Source: Cryptomeria japonica (Eukaryota > Streptophyta > Pinopsida > Cupressales > Cupressaceae). Taken from it: a DNA stretch of 64,000 bases. Shown here in pieces: positions 21,896 through 33,686 of this stretch. The notes under the pieces were generated by a model, which did no database searches, was not told where the DNA came from, and worked only from the letters and a program-made list of their open reading frames with translations. The stretch's first letter is position 1. Every line of letters begins with the position of its first letter. The position numbers and the translations under genes are program-made. The stretch covers positions 403,737,389 to 403,801,388 of the forward strand of contig NC_081408.1 of assembly GCF_030272615.1 (NCBI RefSeq), read 5' to 3'.

Positions 21896-24728
21896 TAATG
21901 CCCACCAAAATACCCTAGATAAATTAAGCAACTAACATTATAATGGAGATAAAAAAATTTATTAACATCTATTAACAACTAACGTAACACATAACATCTC
22001 CATTTAACTACATTCATTTACCATTTATCCATTATGAACATGCATCATTACACATTTCACTAATTAATGCAAGCGAAAATAACATAACATCATTAATCTT
22101 TCCCTAGGGTACTTCAACGTCATTACTTAATGAACTACCATAATGACATCCTAATTGCATGACAAACACATTCCATCTGGAATTAATGCATCATTTTCAA
22201 TTTCCTAACCATGAGATATGCAACCTACCAAATTATCTATCCATCATGATATGCATGCCATTCTACCATTTTACTAGCATATTACATTCCTTCTTTAAAA
22301 AAAGCAAGATGACCCATATTCCTACATTCATTTTATGCATCAAATCTAAATGTGAACTGTAACCCATCATTTCCATCTATATGCTCTTATCCTTTTCCAT
22401 GATAATGCAATCCTAATGCATGGGTATAATCCATCCTTACTAATCCATTTAAACATACTTCAATCGCATCTAATACTAACATGCTCTCATTCCATCTGTT
22501 ATGATTATCTATTCATAATGTATAAACTATAACTCATTCTTCATTCCACATGATGAACTAATCCCCTTATTTCTTTACTTAGTCATGAGCGAGCAAAACA
22601 TCACACTATTCCTTCAATCATAAAGTTCAATTACTAACTTACAAACATATAATTATATAAATCCATTACTTCCAATATAAGTGCATGGCATACATCATAT
22701 ACAATTCATTTACTATCTATCTGGCATGATATACATTCCATTACTATGCAAATCAAACCATTTCATATTAGCTTCATTCTAAAGCCTCAATACCTTTTAA
22801 TCCCAATTTTCTCGTACACTCCAAATTCTCACAAGAACATATATTTCTCCTCTATCATGATTTACCTATTAGCAACATGATCTATTCACATTTATAATTC
22901 CTTCATTACATCAAAGCTTACACATAGCACCAAAAGAAAATCCACAAATCCAATAGCAACAATTTCCTTTCCTAATCCAACTACACATACAACCACTTTC
23001 CTAACATGATCATTTTATTTGACAATAACCCCAATGCATAACACAAAATAATCCTCATATTTTCTTTCCATAATCCTTTTGCATTCTATGCATACTTTTC
23101 CTAATTTCCAAAGCGTACACATAGAGACATCATTATCTAAACCTTATCCATATTATCTAACATCCTCGATACTGACATTTAAGATTATTCTATTTCTCAA
23201 GGTTCTTTCACATATTAAATCATAATCTAAAGAATAACCATAAAATTCCTTTCTAACCAGTACAACGAGATCATATTATAAATCACATCTATTTTAATTG
23301 CAACTTCATTGCCAAATTTGGGTACATGAAATCATTCCCTTCATTTAACAAGAACATATCCATACATCTCATTGCCACATTTACAAATCATGACATATCC
23401 TAACTACCATTTATGAACTAATTACGAATACATTTACATAACAATACATCATGAACATAGCTCTTCCTTTTATATGATTCCATCTACCACATACAAGATA
23501 CTACATATATGCATTCCATCATATTCATTACATAAATCTGCTACAAGGTACATCCATAATCCATTAAGAAGGATAATCTACATCCATGCACGAAGAATAC
23601 AAGAGAACTTCCCAATGGCTAAAAAGCACCAACCACCTGACCATGTGGAACCAAAGGAACCAACCCCCATGCTAGGAGACAACACAAGGTCCCAACACAC
23701 ACTCTAAACCTAAGTTGGCACCTATAACCAAAGAGACTAACCACATAAGGACTCTCATGCAAGAACTCCCACAATACAACAAGAATAAACTCCTAGAGGC
23801 ATATAACTCATCAAGACATAAATGCATCCCATAAGACATAATCATAAATCATCAAAGGGGAACATATATAGGAGTGGAGTGTCATCGCATGTCATCCTCA
23901 AAAACATAATAACATAAGGCACTAGCCTGATGGACATGTGGAGTCATCTCAACCTATGAGAGACTAAGGGAGATTATCTTACTGTCTTCACGGCCTTCTC
24001 ATGCTTATCCTAAAAAATCCTCCCTAGGACTAAGTCATGAGGCTCAAATTAATTTTTTATTTTATTTATGAATCTAGCTACCCAACCCATCAATTATCAG
24101 GTCATCACTAATTTACAAATCATAGTAAACTCCCAATGTTCCCTGGCGGTCTAGACTTCATGCATCCTTACAAGGAAACTCATGCAAGCCTATCTCTCAT
24201 GATCTCAGTCATCACATGGAAGCCCACTCCCCCTAACATGGCCCAACAATAAATCATAGGAGGCTCTAAACCATAATGAAATATAAAATATAGCATTCAT
24301 ATGCAGCCAAGGATGTCCACACATACTTTTACAACATATACAAGGCTACAACAACATCAAATATAACAAATGAGCCTCTTGGCCAATAAATAAACAAAGG
24401 CATGTCAAGTCATCAAATCTACCATCAAATATGAAGATAACCTCACAACAAGGCCAATCCACTTGCTGGTCCAAAACAACAACATAATCATCTCATCAAC
24501 CATGGCTTATCAACATGGAGAGAGTGCAAATACAACCACAATAACATAGGGAGACAAAAAGGCATAAAACCATGCAAAAGCATCAAATCAGATCAAGACC
24601 AATTCTAGAAATCATCATCAAACCTCAAACAAGCCTCTAGTACAAAAATCCAATCAGAAAAATTATTCAAATAAGCAAAACTATGAAAAATACATAAATC
24701 AGACAGGCTTGCACATTCACACAATAGT

Positions 24729-24917
24729 TTAGCGCATTTACCCAATAGGTTAGCGCATTTATAGAAAAGGTTAGCACTTTTACACAGTAGGTTAGTGCTT
24801 GTGCACAATAGGTTAGCGCTTTTACACAGTAGGTTAGCACTTTTACACAACAGGTTAGCGCTTCTGCACAACAGGTTAGCGCTTCTACATAGCAGGTTAG
24901 CACTTTTACACAATAAC
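24729..24917. repeat. 21 bp tandem array, nine units
   Basis: The word TTAG recurs at 24729, 24750, 24771, 24792, 24813, 24834, 24855, 24876 and 24897, exactly 21 bp apart. Typical unit: CACAACAGGTTAGCGCTTCTA. Because 21 is divisible by three, the array gives a false 7-residue-repeat ORF on the minus strand. Confidence 0.95.
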
Positions 24918-26620
24918 ACAAATACATAGAAAACTCAAAAAACTTTCAGAAAAAATATAAAATCAAGTCTTTAACCAAAGGGCTCTAAAATCATATGGAA
25001 AGAGTCGACCAGAAACAAGGAATAAGAGGGCATAAATGAAATAAATAGCTACAAACTATAAGCCAAGTTCTAATAAGATTTTATTCACAACAAAACACAT
25101 ACAAAACCATTTCAAAACATACAAAAACTCCAATAAAATCAAATCCAACACCTTAGACTATAAAACTCACAAAGGAAAAACTATTCACACTCCCATTCAA
25201 TCAAATGGCTCAACAACCAAAGATTCACATGGGCATTTCTCAGAGCCGTGAGACGACATGTACAGGAAGTCAAAATATATTTTTCAAAAGACTATAAAAA
25301 ACTCATATAATATAAAGTTTCTCCCCAAATATTTATTTCCAAAACTATATTAAAACCATAGAATGGATATCATTTTCAACCCATCTCCTGAAAACAATGT
25401 GCATACACAAAGAATATAGAGAGGAAGCCATTAAAATAAAAATAATAATACAAAGGCTCAAAGCTCCAACCTGTAACCAGAAGTGATGGAATGAAGCTGA
25501 ATAAGAGATCCCCACAAAGCCAAGCCAAAATCCAAATCAAGGTCCAGCTAAAATCCAAATCAAGCTCCAACCAAAATCCAACCAAGCTCCAGCCAAAATC
25601 CAAGTGCAAAAATCGAAAAGCCAAAGGAAAAATTTTTAGAGAATAGCCAAGCCCGAAAAACATCACGGGAATGAAAATAAAAAGCAAACAATAATCAAAA
25701 CCCTGCCCTCAATCTCGACCAATCAAAATATTCCATTTTGGAATATATTTTACCAACCCACCATATATTATAATTTATTCTCCCATTTCTAATTTAGCCA
25801 ATGAGAGTAAGGGTAGGTATAGTAAATGTAAAATATATTTATCCAACCAAGTGGGAATGTTTTATTATTATTATTATTTAATGTGTTCATACACCCCACT
25901 TAGGAAATGAAAGTCAAACTATTAAATAATAAACATAAGCTATAAATAAATAATCCAAATGAGGATTAAAATTAAATAAACCAAAAGCTAATAAAATAAA
26001 TTAAGGAACCCGAAATAAATATTAAATATCAAATAAATACTAAACCATAGAAAATCAAATAACTAATTAAATAATCAAATCATAACTATAAAATAAATAT
26101 TAAACAACACTAAAGATTACCAACAAATATTAATCAACATTAAAATATAAAAGCACTTTTAAACAATAAATAATAAATAAATACCAACTAAGCAATAAAT
26201 CAATAATAGATAAATAAACATTAAATACCAAATAAATGATTAAACCATAAACATTAAATGAATAAATAAATAATTAAATACTCAAAGCCAATAAATTAAA
26301 TACATTAAAATAAGAATTATTAATTATAAAATCACACATCAAAGATCACATAATTAATCTAAACATAATCAAATAAATCAGCCATCTCTAAACATACTCA
26401 CTCTACTGAAAAGATCAAACTCACTAACTGACGTCGCGAATTATGCCAAGATGCTACGACACTTGGTGCACATCTTAGACCTAGAGTAAGTGAAGAGAAC
26501 TCATGTCATTTCTGAACCACATAAGCCATTGGAATTAGAGACACGCTCAGACCTGTGAAGCCAAGTGGAGTCGATGTCTGGTACCTGCAAGGTCCTACAA
26601 CCACAAAACGAAAATACAAC

Positions 26621-26771
26621 AAACACACACACACACACAAATATAAACACACAGACATATATATATATATACACATATATGTATGTATGTATATATACAT
26701 ATACATATATGTATATATATACATATACATGTATGTATATATGTATATATACATATACATATTTATCATAA
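26621..26771. repeat. AC/AT compound microsatellite
   Basis: A run of CA dinucleotides near 26623 passes into TATA/TACATA repeats to about 26771. The four overlapping Tyr/Ile or His/Thr-rich ORFs here are artefacts of the repeat. Confidence 0.95.
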
Positions 26772-27199
26772 CACACAAGTGATAGAGACTCGCAACGACA
26801 CATCCCGCTCTCAATGAGTGATGTGGAATCGTCTCTATCACTAATACATTCAAACAATAGTCAAACACATCTCATAAGAATCTCATCAAATGTAATCATG
26901 AAATAGGGTTAGTGTTATCATAATCAACATCAAATCCATGATCAATATAATCTTTCGATAATCTATCACATAGTAATCATATAGTATTCATCAAATCACA
27001 TGATCAATAATGATAGTATCAACATTGTATAAATCATCTAAAATAGTATATGCCCAATAATGTCTATCATCACAATGCATAACTAAAACACATGAATAAT
27101 CATAATCCAAATCATCATAAATAGTCGAGGTAAGTCTATCACGCATGGAATAAAAGTCAACTCTAATCAAAACAAGTCAAGTCAAGGGTGGACACTACA

Positions 27200-27440
27200 G
27201 TTTCAACCTTTCATTCTTAATAGAAAATGTGCCCCTCACCCACTTCACAATCAACTCTGTATCTCCTCTTACTACCAACATCTTAATGCCTTTCTCCCTA
27301 GCCACGACTATTCCTAGAAACAATGTTTCATACTTAGCATTATTGTTTATGTTTTTAAACTCCATCTTGTAAGAGAAATGAAAGCATTCTCTATTTGATA
27401 ATTCCAATACCACTCCCATGTCAAAATCCAAAGATGAGTA
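27200..27440 (-). pseudogene. G3 second (archaeal-type) RNase H, N-terminal part
   Basis: The 79-codon frame has GVVLELSNRECFHFSYKMEF, then NNNAKYETLFLGIVVARE and VVRGDTELIVKWVRG. These match the RNase H fold blocks carried as an extra domain by Tat-lineage elements; the AEYEAL-type motif reads AKYETL, so the catalytic Glu is displaced. The frame is cut after NERLKL by the giant LTR. Its placement directly after the protease and upstream of RT is noted in the findings. Confidence 0.75.
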
Positions 27441-28558
27441 GTTTTCATCAAACTCAAGGACCCATATAGTTATGTAGCAATATTAGGTTCCAATGACTCC
27501 TCAGTTGGTGTACCATCAGATTTCAAGCATATGATTCCCAAACTCCATCTCTTTTCATAAAGTATCTAAGATCTAGGATCATCATATTTAAGCACTGTAA
27601 AATTGGCTTTAGCTTCAAGTTCTAATTTGACCTTCTTATTTCCTAATGGAATAAGGGTATGTGACTAGTCCATCTATATTTCACCTCCCAAGTCTTTGCA
27701 AAAACTTCTTCTTAGGAGCATGTCATAACTGGTAGGAACATCAGCCACCAAGATAGTCATCTTGAGCCTTTTCCCTAGGTGAGTGGCTAATGACACTTGC
27801 ACATCTTTGATTTGACCTATCAAAGGGATTTTCTTAGAATGCATAGAATAACACCTTCCAAATGTTTTGGTTAGACAGAGTCCTAACAATTTGGGTATAG
27901 AGATAGGAATCACATTATAAGACACTCTAGAGACAATTATGCAATTGCTAAACCTATGATCATTAATGAAAAGAGACACATAAAAAGGATTTGGCTTGAC
28001 ATTTGACAAGTTAGGGGCATGACTTTTAGTTTTCGATGAAAGACTCGAGGCAAACATGTCAAAAATAGTGCATTGACCTTCATATAGTTTAGAGAGGATA
28101 GTTTTTGGTTTGATTTATTTGACAAACCTATCTAACTCACTTGGGTTCATCTTTAAATATTTAGTAGGTGAGATTTGAAATTTAGAAGACTCACAAAAGT
28201 CAATAATGTTGAAAGAACTATTGGTGGTCTTACATGTAGGTTGAAATAACAAAACTTTAGGAATTTTTTTTGGAGTTTTAGGCGAGGAGGCATTGCTTAG
28301 TTGGGTAGGCTTACACTTTTGTAATGCGGGTGCACCTTTTTTATTTGCAATGTAGTGACTTTTGGTGAGTATGACACCTGAGAGCTCATCTAGGGTGGTG
28401 AAAATATCGCCTCCCCTTTTGGAATCAGATACATATTCCAAGCAATTAATTTTAAAGTCGCCACTTGTACTTGGAATATCTCCTACATCCATTTCTTTCA
28501 CTATTTCATTTGCAATAGTCATATGCATGTATCTACTCATTTCAAGGTAGGTACTACT
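27441..28558 (-). pseudogene. G3 gag/protease region
   Basis: Upstream frame 28115-28540 (MSRYMHMTIANEIVKEMDVG) is a linker before protease. The protease frame 27674-28057 has PFYVSLFINDHRFSNCIIVS, RVSYNVIPISIPKLLGL and VADVPTSYDMLLRRSFCKDL. The catalytic D-S-G is replaced by V-S-R, so it is dead. 27441-27673 joins it to the second RNase H and holds a DDPRS-like acidic stretch with stops. The upstream end is cut by the copia LTR at 28559. Confidence 0.75.
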
Positions 28559-29794
28559 TGTTGGATATTGTTGTTTCTAGGATATGTTGTTGTCATTGAT
28601 GTCAACATATTCATATGTTTTGATGTTGCTGAGAGTTGTTTGGTGTTTTGGTGATTGCATTGAATTGATCTGGTTGGTTTACACGTTTAGGATGCTGAAA
28701 TACTTCATCCTTTATTGGTTTCAATAATCCGAAAGTTTACTTGATCATATCATCTGATCCGGTTTGAAGTTTAGTCTTTATGTTCAATGGTTGGTAGAGT
28801 TTGGTATTTGATCCATTGTGCTCTGGTATGATCATATTTTTGGTTGTGGATTTGGGAGAATGTTTTGTATGTTCATATGTATCTTCTTTTCAGATGGTTT
28901 GTGATTTGGTGCTCCGCAAGTCATCTTTCTAGTCCGAATTGTTTTTGTTAAGTGTTCTTGAGAGTTAGCATGTTGATCGATGAATATTTGAATAAGTGGT
29001 GTTTGTGCAGCTATTATGGATGGTACTAATGTGCTTGTTGGTGTTTCTTGATCATGTCCTATTTATTTTGGTGGTCTACATTTGATCCTTGTGTGTGGTA
29101 TTGGTGGTTTTACTAATCTAGCGATATTCTTTGTGTTATGCAGTATTTCTAGTGGTGTAGCATGTTGCGATTGATCTTGGGGAGATTTTTGGTGGTGTTG
29201 CATGTTTGGAGATTTGATATAGGTCCAGTCTATGTCATATGTGACATTATATTGGTTCGGTGGTATATTTATGCATCATGTGATGTAATTTTATAATTAA
29301 GGGTTGAGGGTTTGGCTGACCTTGTAGTCAAGGTTGATGAATTGTATAAATAGGTGTTAGATTCATGTAATTTAGGTATGGACGTGGTGTATGCATTATC
29401 AAAGTGTTGTGTATGTGTGCATAAGAGAATTTATCCTTTGGTATGGTGTATTGAGCAAAGATTTTTGCAAGGAAGACAAATGAGCTTTATGGGTCATTAT
29501 ATCTTGAGCAATGAGCTCTAGGCAGTGTTCTTAATGCATGTTAATTCTCTATTGTAATATTTACACATACTACTGTGGAGTATCATATTATTGTGGGTAG
29601 GTTCCCACCGTGGTTTTTCCCTTAACCGGGTTTTCCACATCAAAATTCTTGGTGTTATGTGTGTTGTTATTGTGTGTATCTTTATTCTTGTTCTAGCTTA
29701 TTAAAATCTGAGATTGTGCTTAATTGGTATAATCCAGTGAAAACTAATTCACCCCCCCCCCCCTCTCAATTTTCCTTCATTGTTGTTACCAACA
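28559..29794 (+). repeat. Copia LTR, plus orientation (C family)
   Basis: From TGTTGGATATTGTTG to GTTGTTACCAACA, directly followed by a PBS, so it is a 5' LTR on the plus strand. It matches, inverted, the LTR at 39094-40324: both share the segment GGATATGTTGTTGTCATTGA near their 5' ends and the two conserved boxes (29592-29640 and 29741-29768). The left flank CTACT has no counterpart at 40325. Confidence 0.88.
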
Positions 29795-29938
29795 ATTGGT
29801 ATCAGATCTAGATCATCTGGAAGAAGCTTAACCACTTGAGGAGATTTGCGATGGTAGCTTATGTGTTCAAGGAGAGTCTGAGATTTGATGGAAGCAATTA
29901 TACTGTTTGGAAGGACTGGATGGAAGTTCATTTGAGTT
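29795..29938 (+). pseudogene. PBS, leader and gag start of plus-strand C-family copia
   Basis: ATTGGTATCAGATC (29795) is the PBS. A leader with AAGCTTAACCACTTGAGGA follows, then gag starts at 29850 (MVAYVFKESLRFDGSNYTVW and WMEVHL), the copia Gag N-terminus. The frame is lost at about 29938, where the sequence switches to minus-strand coding. Only about 30 codons survive. Confidence 0.82.
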
Positions 29939-31172
29939 ACCTTCAACCTTAGTTATAGATGTAATCTCTATACTAGAGGCATTTAGGATTTTGCATTTTC
30001 TATTTTTGAATTGTAGATCATAACCTTTATCAACCATATATCCAACACTCAAAAGATTAAGCTTCAAACCTTCAACATACAAGACATCATCAGTATTATG
30101 CTTACCATCAAAGGATATAGAACCTCTCCCAAGGATCATATAGGCTTTGTCATCTCCAAATATTACTATTCCACCATCATACCTTTCCATACTCACAAAT
30201 TTTCTTTTATCACCAATCATATAATGTGAACAATCATTGTCAATCACCCATTCATCTCTTTCTTCAACTTTAGTAGCTAAAGCTTTCTCCTCAACAATAC
30301 AGCTAGTGGAAACAATAGGTATCGGTCCATCTTCCTTAATGGAAAGAAATACAACTTCATCTCCTTCTGATTCTTCATTTGTAATACCTTCATCAGCAAC
30401 ATAATAATAGTTCTTTTGGTTCTTATACTTCTGGTTAGACTTGTAAGGATTATCATACTTCTCATGCTTCTCATATCTATCATTCCTATCATGCCTATCA
30501 TATTTAGCCATTCTCTCTAGGCATCTAGAAGAAAAATGTCATATCTTATTACAAGAGAAATATTTCAAAGGCAACTTTCCATCATACTTACCAGCTCCTT
30601 TAGGCAATCTTCGAGCAATCAATTCTTCAAGCTCATCTAGCTCTCTTTCTTTCTCTTCCATATCTATTCTCTCTTTCATATCTAGATATTTTGCACTCAT
30701 CAGGATCATACTTCTACTTTGCAGATACATATATTGATGCTCTAAATGTTGTCTCAGACTTTCCACGTGATTCTCCAAACTTGCTCAGCTCAAAAGCAAC
30801 AATCTTTCCAACTAGCATATCTCTTGTCGTTGTAGTCAAACTCTGGATCTCATCAATAGCAGATACCTTGTGTTTTTAAGAAGGTAATGATCTCAACACC
30901 TTAGAAACAATTTCATCTTCTTCAAGGGTTCCATAGGCACATCTGATACCTAGGATAAGGTCATTCACCTTAGCCATGAAAGAGTGTATGTTCTCATCTT
31001 CTCCAATCTTCAGCATCTCATACTTTCCTTTCAAACTCTGCAACTTAGCAAATTTCACTTGTTTGTCTCCTTCATACAAGGTCTCAAGCTTCTCCCAGAT
31101 CTCATGTGTAGTCTGAAGTTCCATTATGTTTGTCATTTATGAATCAGTAAAGGCACTCAGCAATGCTTCCTT
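29939..31172 (-). pseudogene. Copia C gag (3' part) and protease
   Basis: Reading leftwards: TTHEIWEKLETLYEGDKQVK, EDEIVSKVLRSLPS, FSCNKI with the first knuckle Cys now Tyr and a stop before His, a His/Arg/Lys/Tyr-rich stretch, then the protease WVIDNDCSHYMIGDK. The active site is D-N-D instead of D-S-G. It ends in KCKILNASSIEITS at the inverted junction near 29938. The upstream part of gag is at 38837-39052, beyond copia B. Confidence 0.85.
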
Positions 31173-32644
31173 TGATAGTTCTGATACTTAAAGTTAAGTA
31201 CAGATGCCAAGCTAATAAGATGAGAGGGGGGGATGAATCATACAACCTTAATCTTTCATAAAAACAACAGATTCAACCTTGGTAACATATACTTCAGTAA
31301 TATAACCAAAACTGCTAAACATACAAACTCAAAAGCATATAAACATCATAACACTCATAACACTAGATTTAACGTGGAAACCCAATTAGGGAAAAACCAC
31401 TGTGGGATTTCGGACCCACTAAGAAATATACTCTTCTAGAGTATGCTCGGTTAAAAGCAAATCCTGTTAAAGATTACAAACACATTGCTAGATGTGACCT
31501 GGTTAAGGGATTTCCCTCAGATCTGTTAGGATCTTCACCTTGTTAGAAGTGACCTTGTTCAAGGATTTCAAACACTCAATCATAATGTCACCTTGCTAGA
31601 GGGTTTCACAAATAAGACTGTTAAGTCCACTCAGTTAAGAGATTTTCTATCACTTTAAAAAATAACAGTAATAAAAATCTATCTGCAACTTCACATCAAA
31701 AATGTTAAAGCGGATTCTTATTTGCTCATTACAATCTAGACATAGAACTTTGTCTTGTCCATCTACAGGGCTCTATACTCTGTTATTCAAATAGGTCTTC
31801 AAGCTTCTGTGCTTGGTAATCACTATGTATCATCCCTGTGCATACACTTGCCCGCATACATTGTTTATCAACAATTCCTTATGTATAAACAATTTGCCAA
31901 CCGCTTAATCTCCTTGATCACATTTCCCATGATCAATCATAGCCATCAGATCTTCAATCTTGACTAGGTTCAATGTATCCTTCAATCTGAAAACATTTTG
32001 CCCCACCTTGGAACTTGCATACATTTCTTGGAACTTGTGCTAGGGTATTGCGGTTTAATCTGTGCTATAGATCTTCCTGCTGATTTTCCTTTACCATAAA
32101 TTCTTTAACAAACTTCATGCATGACATACCAATCATTTAATCAGTTCCAGCTCATCAGCTTCATTCATTAAATAATGCTTATATTCATTTAATGCATTCT
32201 ATTACTACTCGGTTGCAACTCGGTAAATACTAAACTTCACTCGGTAGACATTCTGCCTTCATTAACCAATAGCGATAACCTTAGGGTTTACCGACTAGGT
32301 TCTTTGCTCGGTAACATAGTATAGTATTAACCTTACAATCAACAACATATGTAGGATATCAAAACAATCTAAACATCATGATCTCATCATTGTCTAACTT
32401 AGTAATAGTTGCCCATTGAATAACTTATTCCTCCCCTTATTCATCACATTCTGTCTATGTCTTTTATCGACATCTTTATACTCATCAAATCATACTTCTT
32501 AAGATATGGCAACATCATACTCAATTAGAAAATCAATTTCTTGACATCAATGACAAATAATAATATTAAGATAGTAAACATCCTTAATCAGTTATATCCA
32601 TAATCATCAACAACCTTCTCAATATCCTTATTGAAATGCCAACA
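31173..32644 (-). repeat. 3' LTR of copia B
   Basis: Plus-strand TGATAGTTCTGATACTTAAA to GAAATGCCAACA, homologous to 37315-38807. Boxes at 31221-31241 and 31371-31419. The small ORFs inside are LTR sequence. Confidence 0.94.
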
Positions 32645-33020
32645 ATCTCCCCCTTTGGCATTGATGCCAAAACCAATTGATTTGACCTAATTGATTCGGA
32701 TTGTTGTGAGATTCTGAAATGCTCTCTCTGTCATTAGTGTTCTCCCCCATACATTAGTCTTCTCCTCTTTTCTTCAGTCTTCTCCCCCTTTGACAACAAT
32801 GCCAAAAAGTAAAGAACTAAAACATAATTTCTTCCTATATGAAGTGATTTCCTGCTGTTATGTGTCAACTTAGTCTTGGTCAGAGCATTTTGTCTTCAAT
32901 TCATGTTCCCTGTTATGTTTCATGTACACCTTTAGAAAACATCCTAAAGTGTGTGAATCAACATCAACTCCTAAAAGATATTATGTAGAGTCATCGAATT
33001 GATGCTTTCACCGAACTTGA
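32645..33020 (-). promoter_or_regulatory. Copia B polypurine tract and 3' UTR
   Basis: On the minus strand CCAAAGGGGGAGAT abuts the LTR tip at 32645-32660. A second C-rich word, CTCCCCCTTTGACAACAATG, lies near 32784, as in element A. No coding is seen until the pol stop at 33021. Confidence 0.85.
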
Positions 33021-33686
33021 TTAGTGAATAGAAGATAGGGGTAGGACCCTTAACTTACTTCTGAGATACTCAAAAGTGTCCCTTGGTAGTGGTTTGGTGA
33101 AGATATCTGCTATTTGTTCCTTTGTGCTAACATACTCCAACACCACTTTCTTCTCTTGAGCTTCTTCTCTAAGATAATGATATTTGATAGAGATGTGTTT
33201 TGTCTTAGAGTGCATAACAGGATTCTTTGAAATGTTAATGGCACTATTATTATCACAGATTATAGTTACTGGCTTGGTAACTTTCTCATTTATACCTTCC
33301 AATAGCTATTTGATCCATGCTATGTTGGTACAATTCAATGCTACAACAACGTATTCAGCTTCTGCTGTTGACTGTGAAACACATCCTTGTTTCTTGCTAA
33401 GCCAACTCACTAGTCTTTCTCCTAAAAAGAAAGCTCCTCCACTTGTGATTTTTCTATCATCAATGTTTCCTGCCCAATCAGCATCAGTATAAACTTTTAA
33501 ATCAAAATCATTTCCTTTCTGATATACTAAGCCATAATCCTTAGTGCCTTTCAGGTATCTAAAAATTCTCTTGATTGTTGTCATGTGTGTTTCCTTAGGA
33601 TCTGCAGAGAATCTTGCAACTATACCTACTGCATGTGTTATATTTGGTCTGTTGTGAACAACATATTGTAGCTTTCCAATCATGGA
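33021..33686 (-). pseudogene. Copia B RNase H
   Basis: Two frames (33306-33683 and 33021-33302) separated by a stop hold SMIGKLQYV-type end of RT, then DLKVYTDADWAGNIDDRK, SGGAFFLGERLVSWLSKKQ, STAEAEYVVVALNC, ICDNNSAINISKNPV and IADIFTKPLPRDTF. The acidic residues of the RNase H site are present. It ends LRVLPLSSIH at 33021. Confidence 0.9.

Larger units (their letters stand above)
21896..27199 (-). repeat. Giant LTR-like block (5.3 kb) inserted in G3 second RNase H
   Basis: Bounded on the minus strand by TGTAGTGTCCACC (27199) and GGTGGGCATTA (21896), a near inverted repeat. Coding of one RNase H stops at each edge, so it is an insertion. It is AT-rich with no retroviral domains; short ORFs look random. 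The end TTTTGGTGGGCATTA resembles the end of the 3340 bp solo LTR at 47142 (CCTGGTGGGGCATTACA). It includes a 21 bp array (24729) and a microsatellite (26621). No clean target duplication is seen, so the left edge is eroded by about a dozen bases. Confidence 0.65.
18476..28558 (-). mobile_element. Tat-like Ty3/gypsy element G3, host of several insertions
   Basis: Minus-strand gypsy remnant read from 28558 to 18476. Order is gag/protease linker, protease, second RNase H, linker, RT, RNase H, start of integrase. It is split by a giant LTR (21896-27199) and a solo copia LTR (18702-20041), and ends where G2 inserted into its integrase. The RNase H ending QEYNLDIKPTK and the integrase block LTYGECPKHLSPKEK identify a Tat-like lineage. 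The region upstream of 28558 is replaced by a copia LTR, so its gag core and 5' LTR are not identified. Confidence 0.8.

Noticed and set aside
24729-24917. Possible CRISPR-like array
   Set aside because: Units are contiguous 21 bp repeats without spacers, in a plant-type retroelement context.
24605-24927. Minus-strand ORFs with seven-residue Leu/Cys/Ala/Asn repeats
   Set aside because: They are translations of the exact 21 bp DNA array; two frames give equally regular repeats, so no protein is implied.
26501-26868. Four overlapping Tyr/Ile/Val or Thr/His-rich ORFs
   Set aside because: Direct product of the CA/TA microsatellite, open on both strands.
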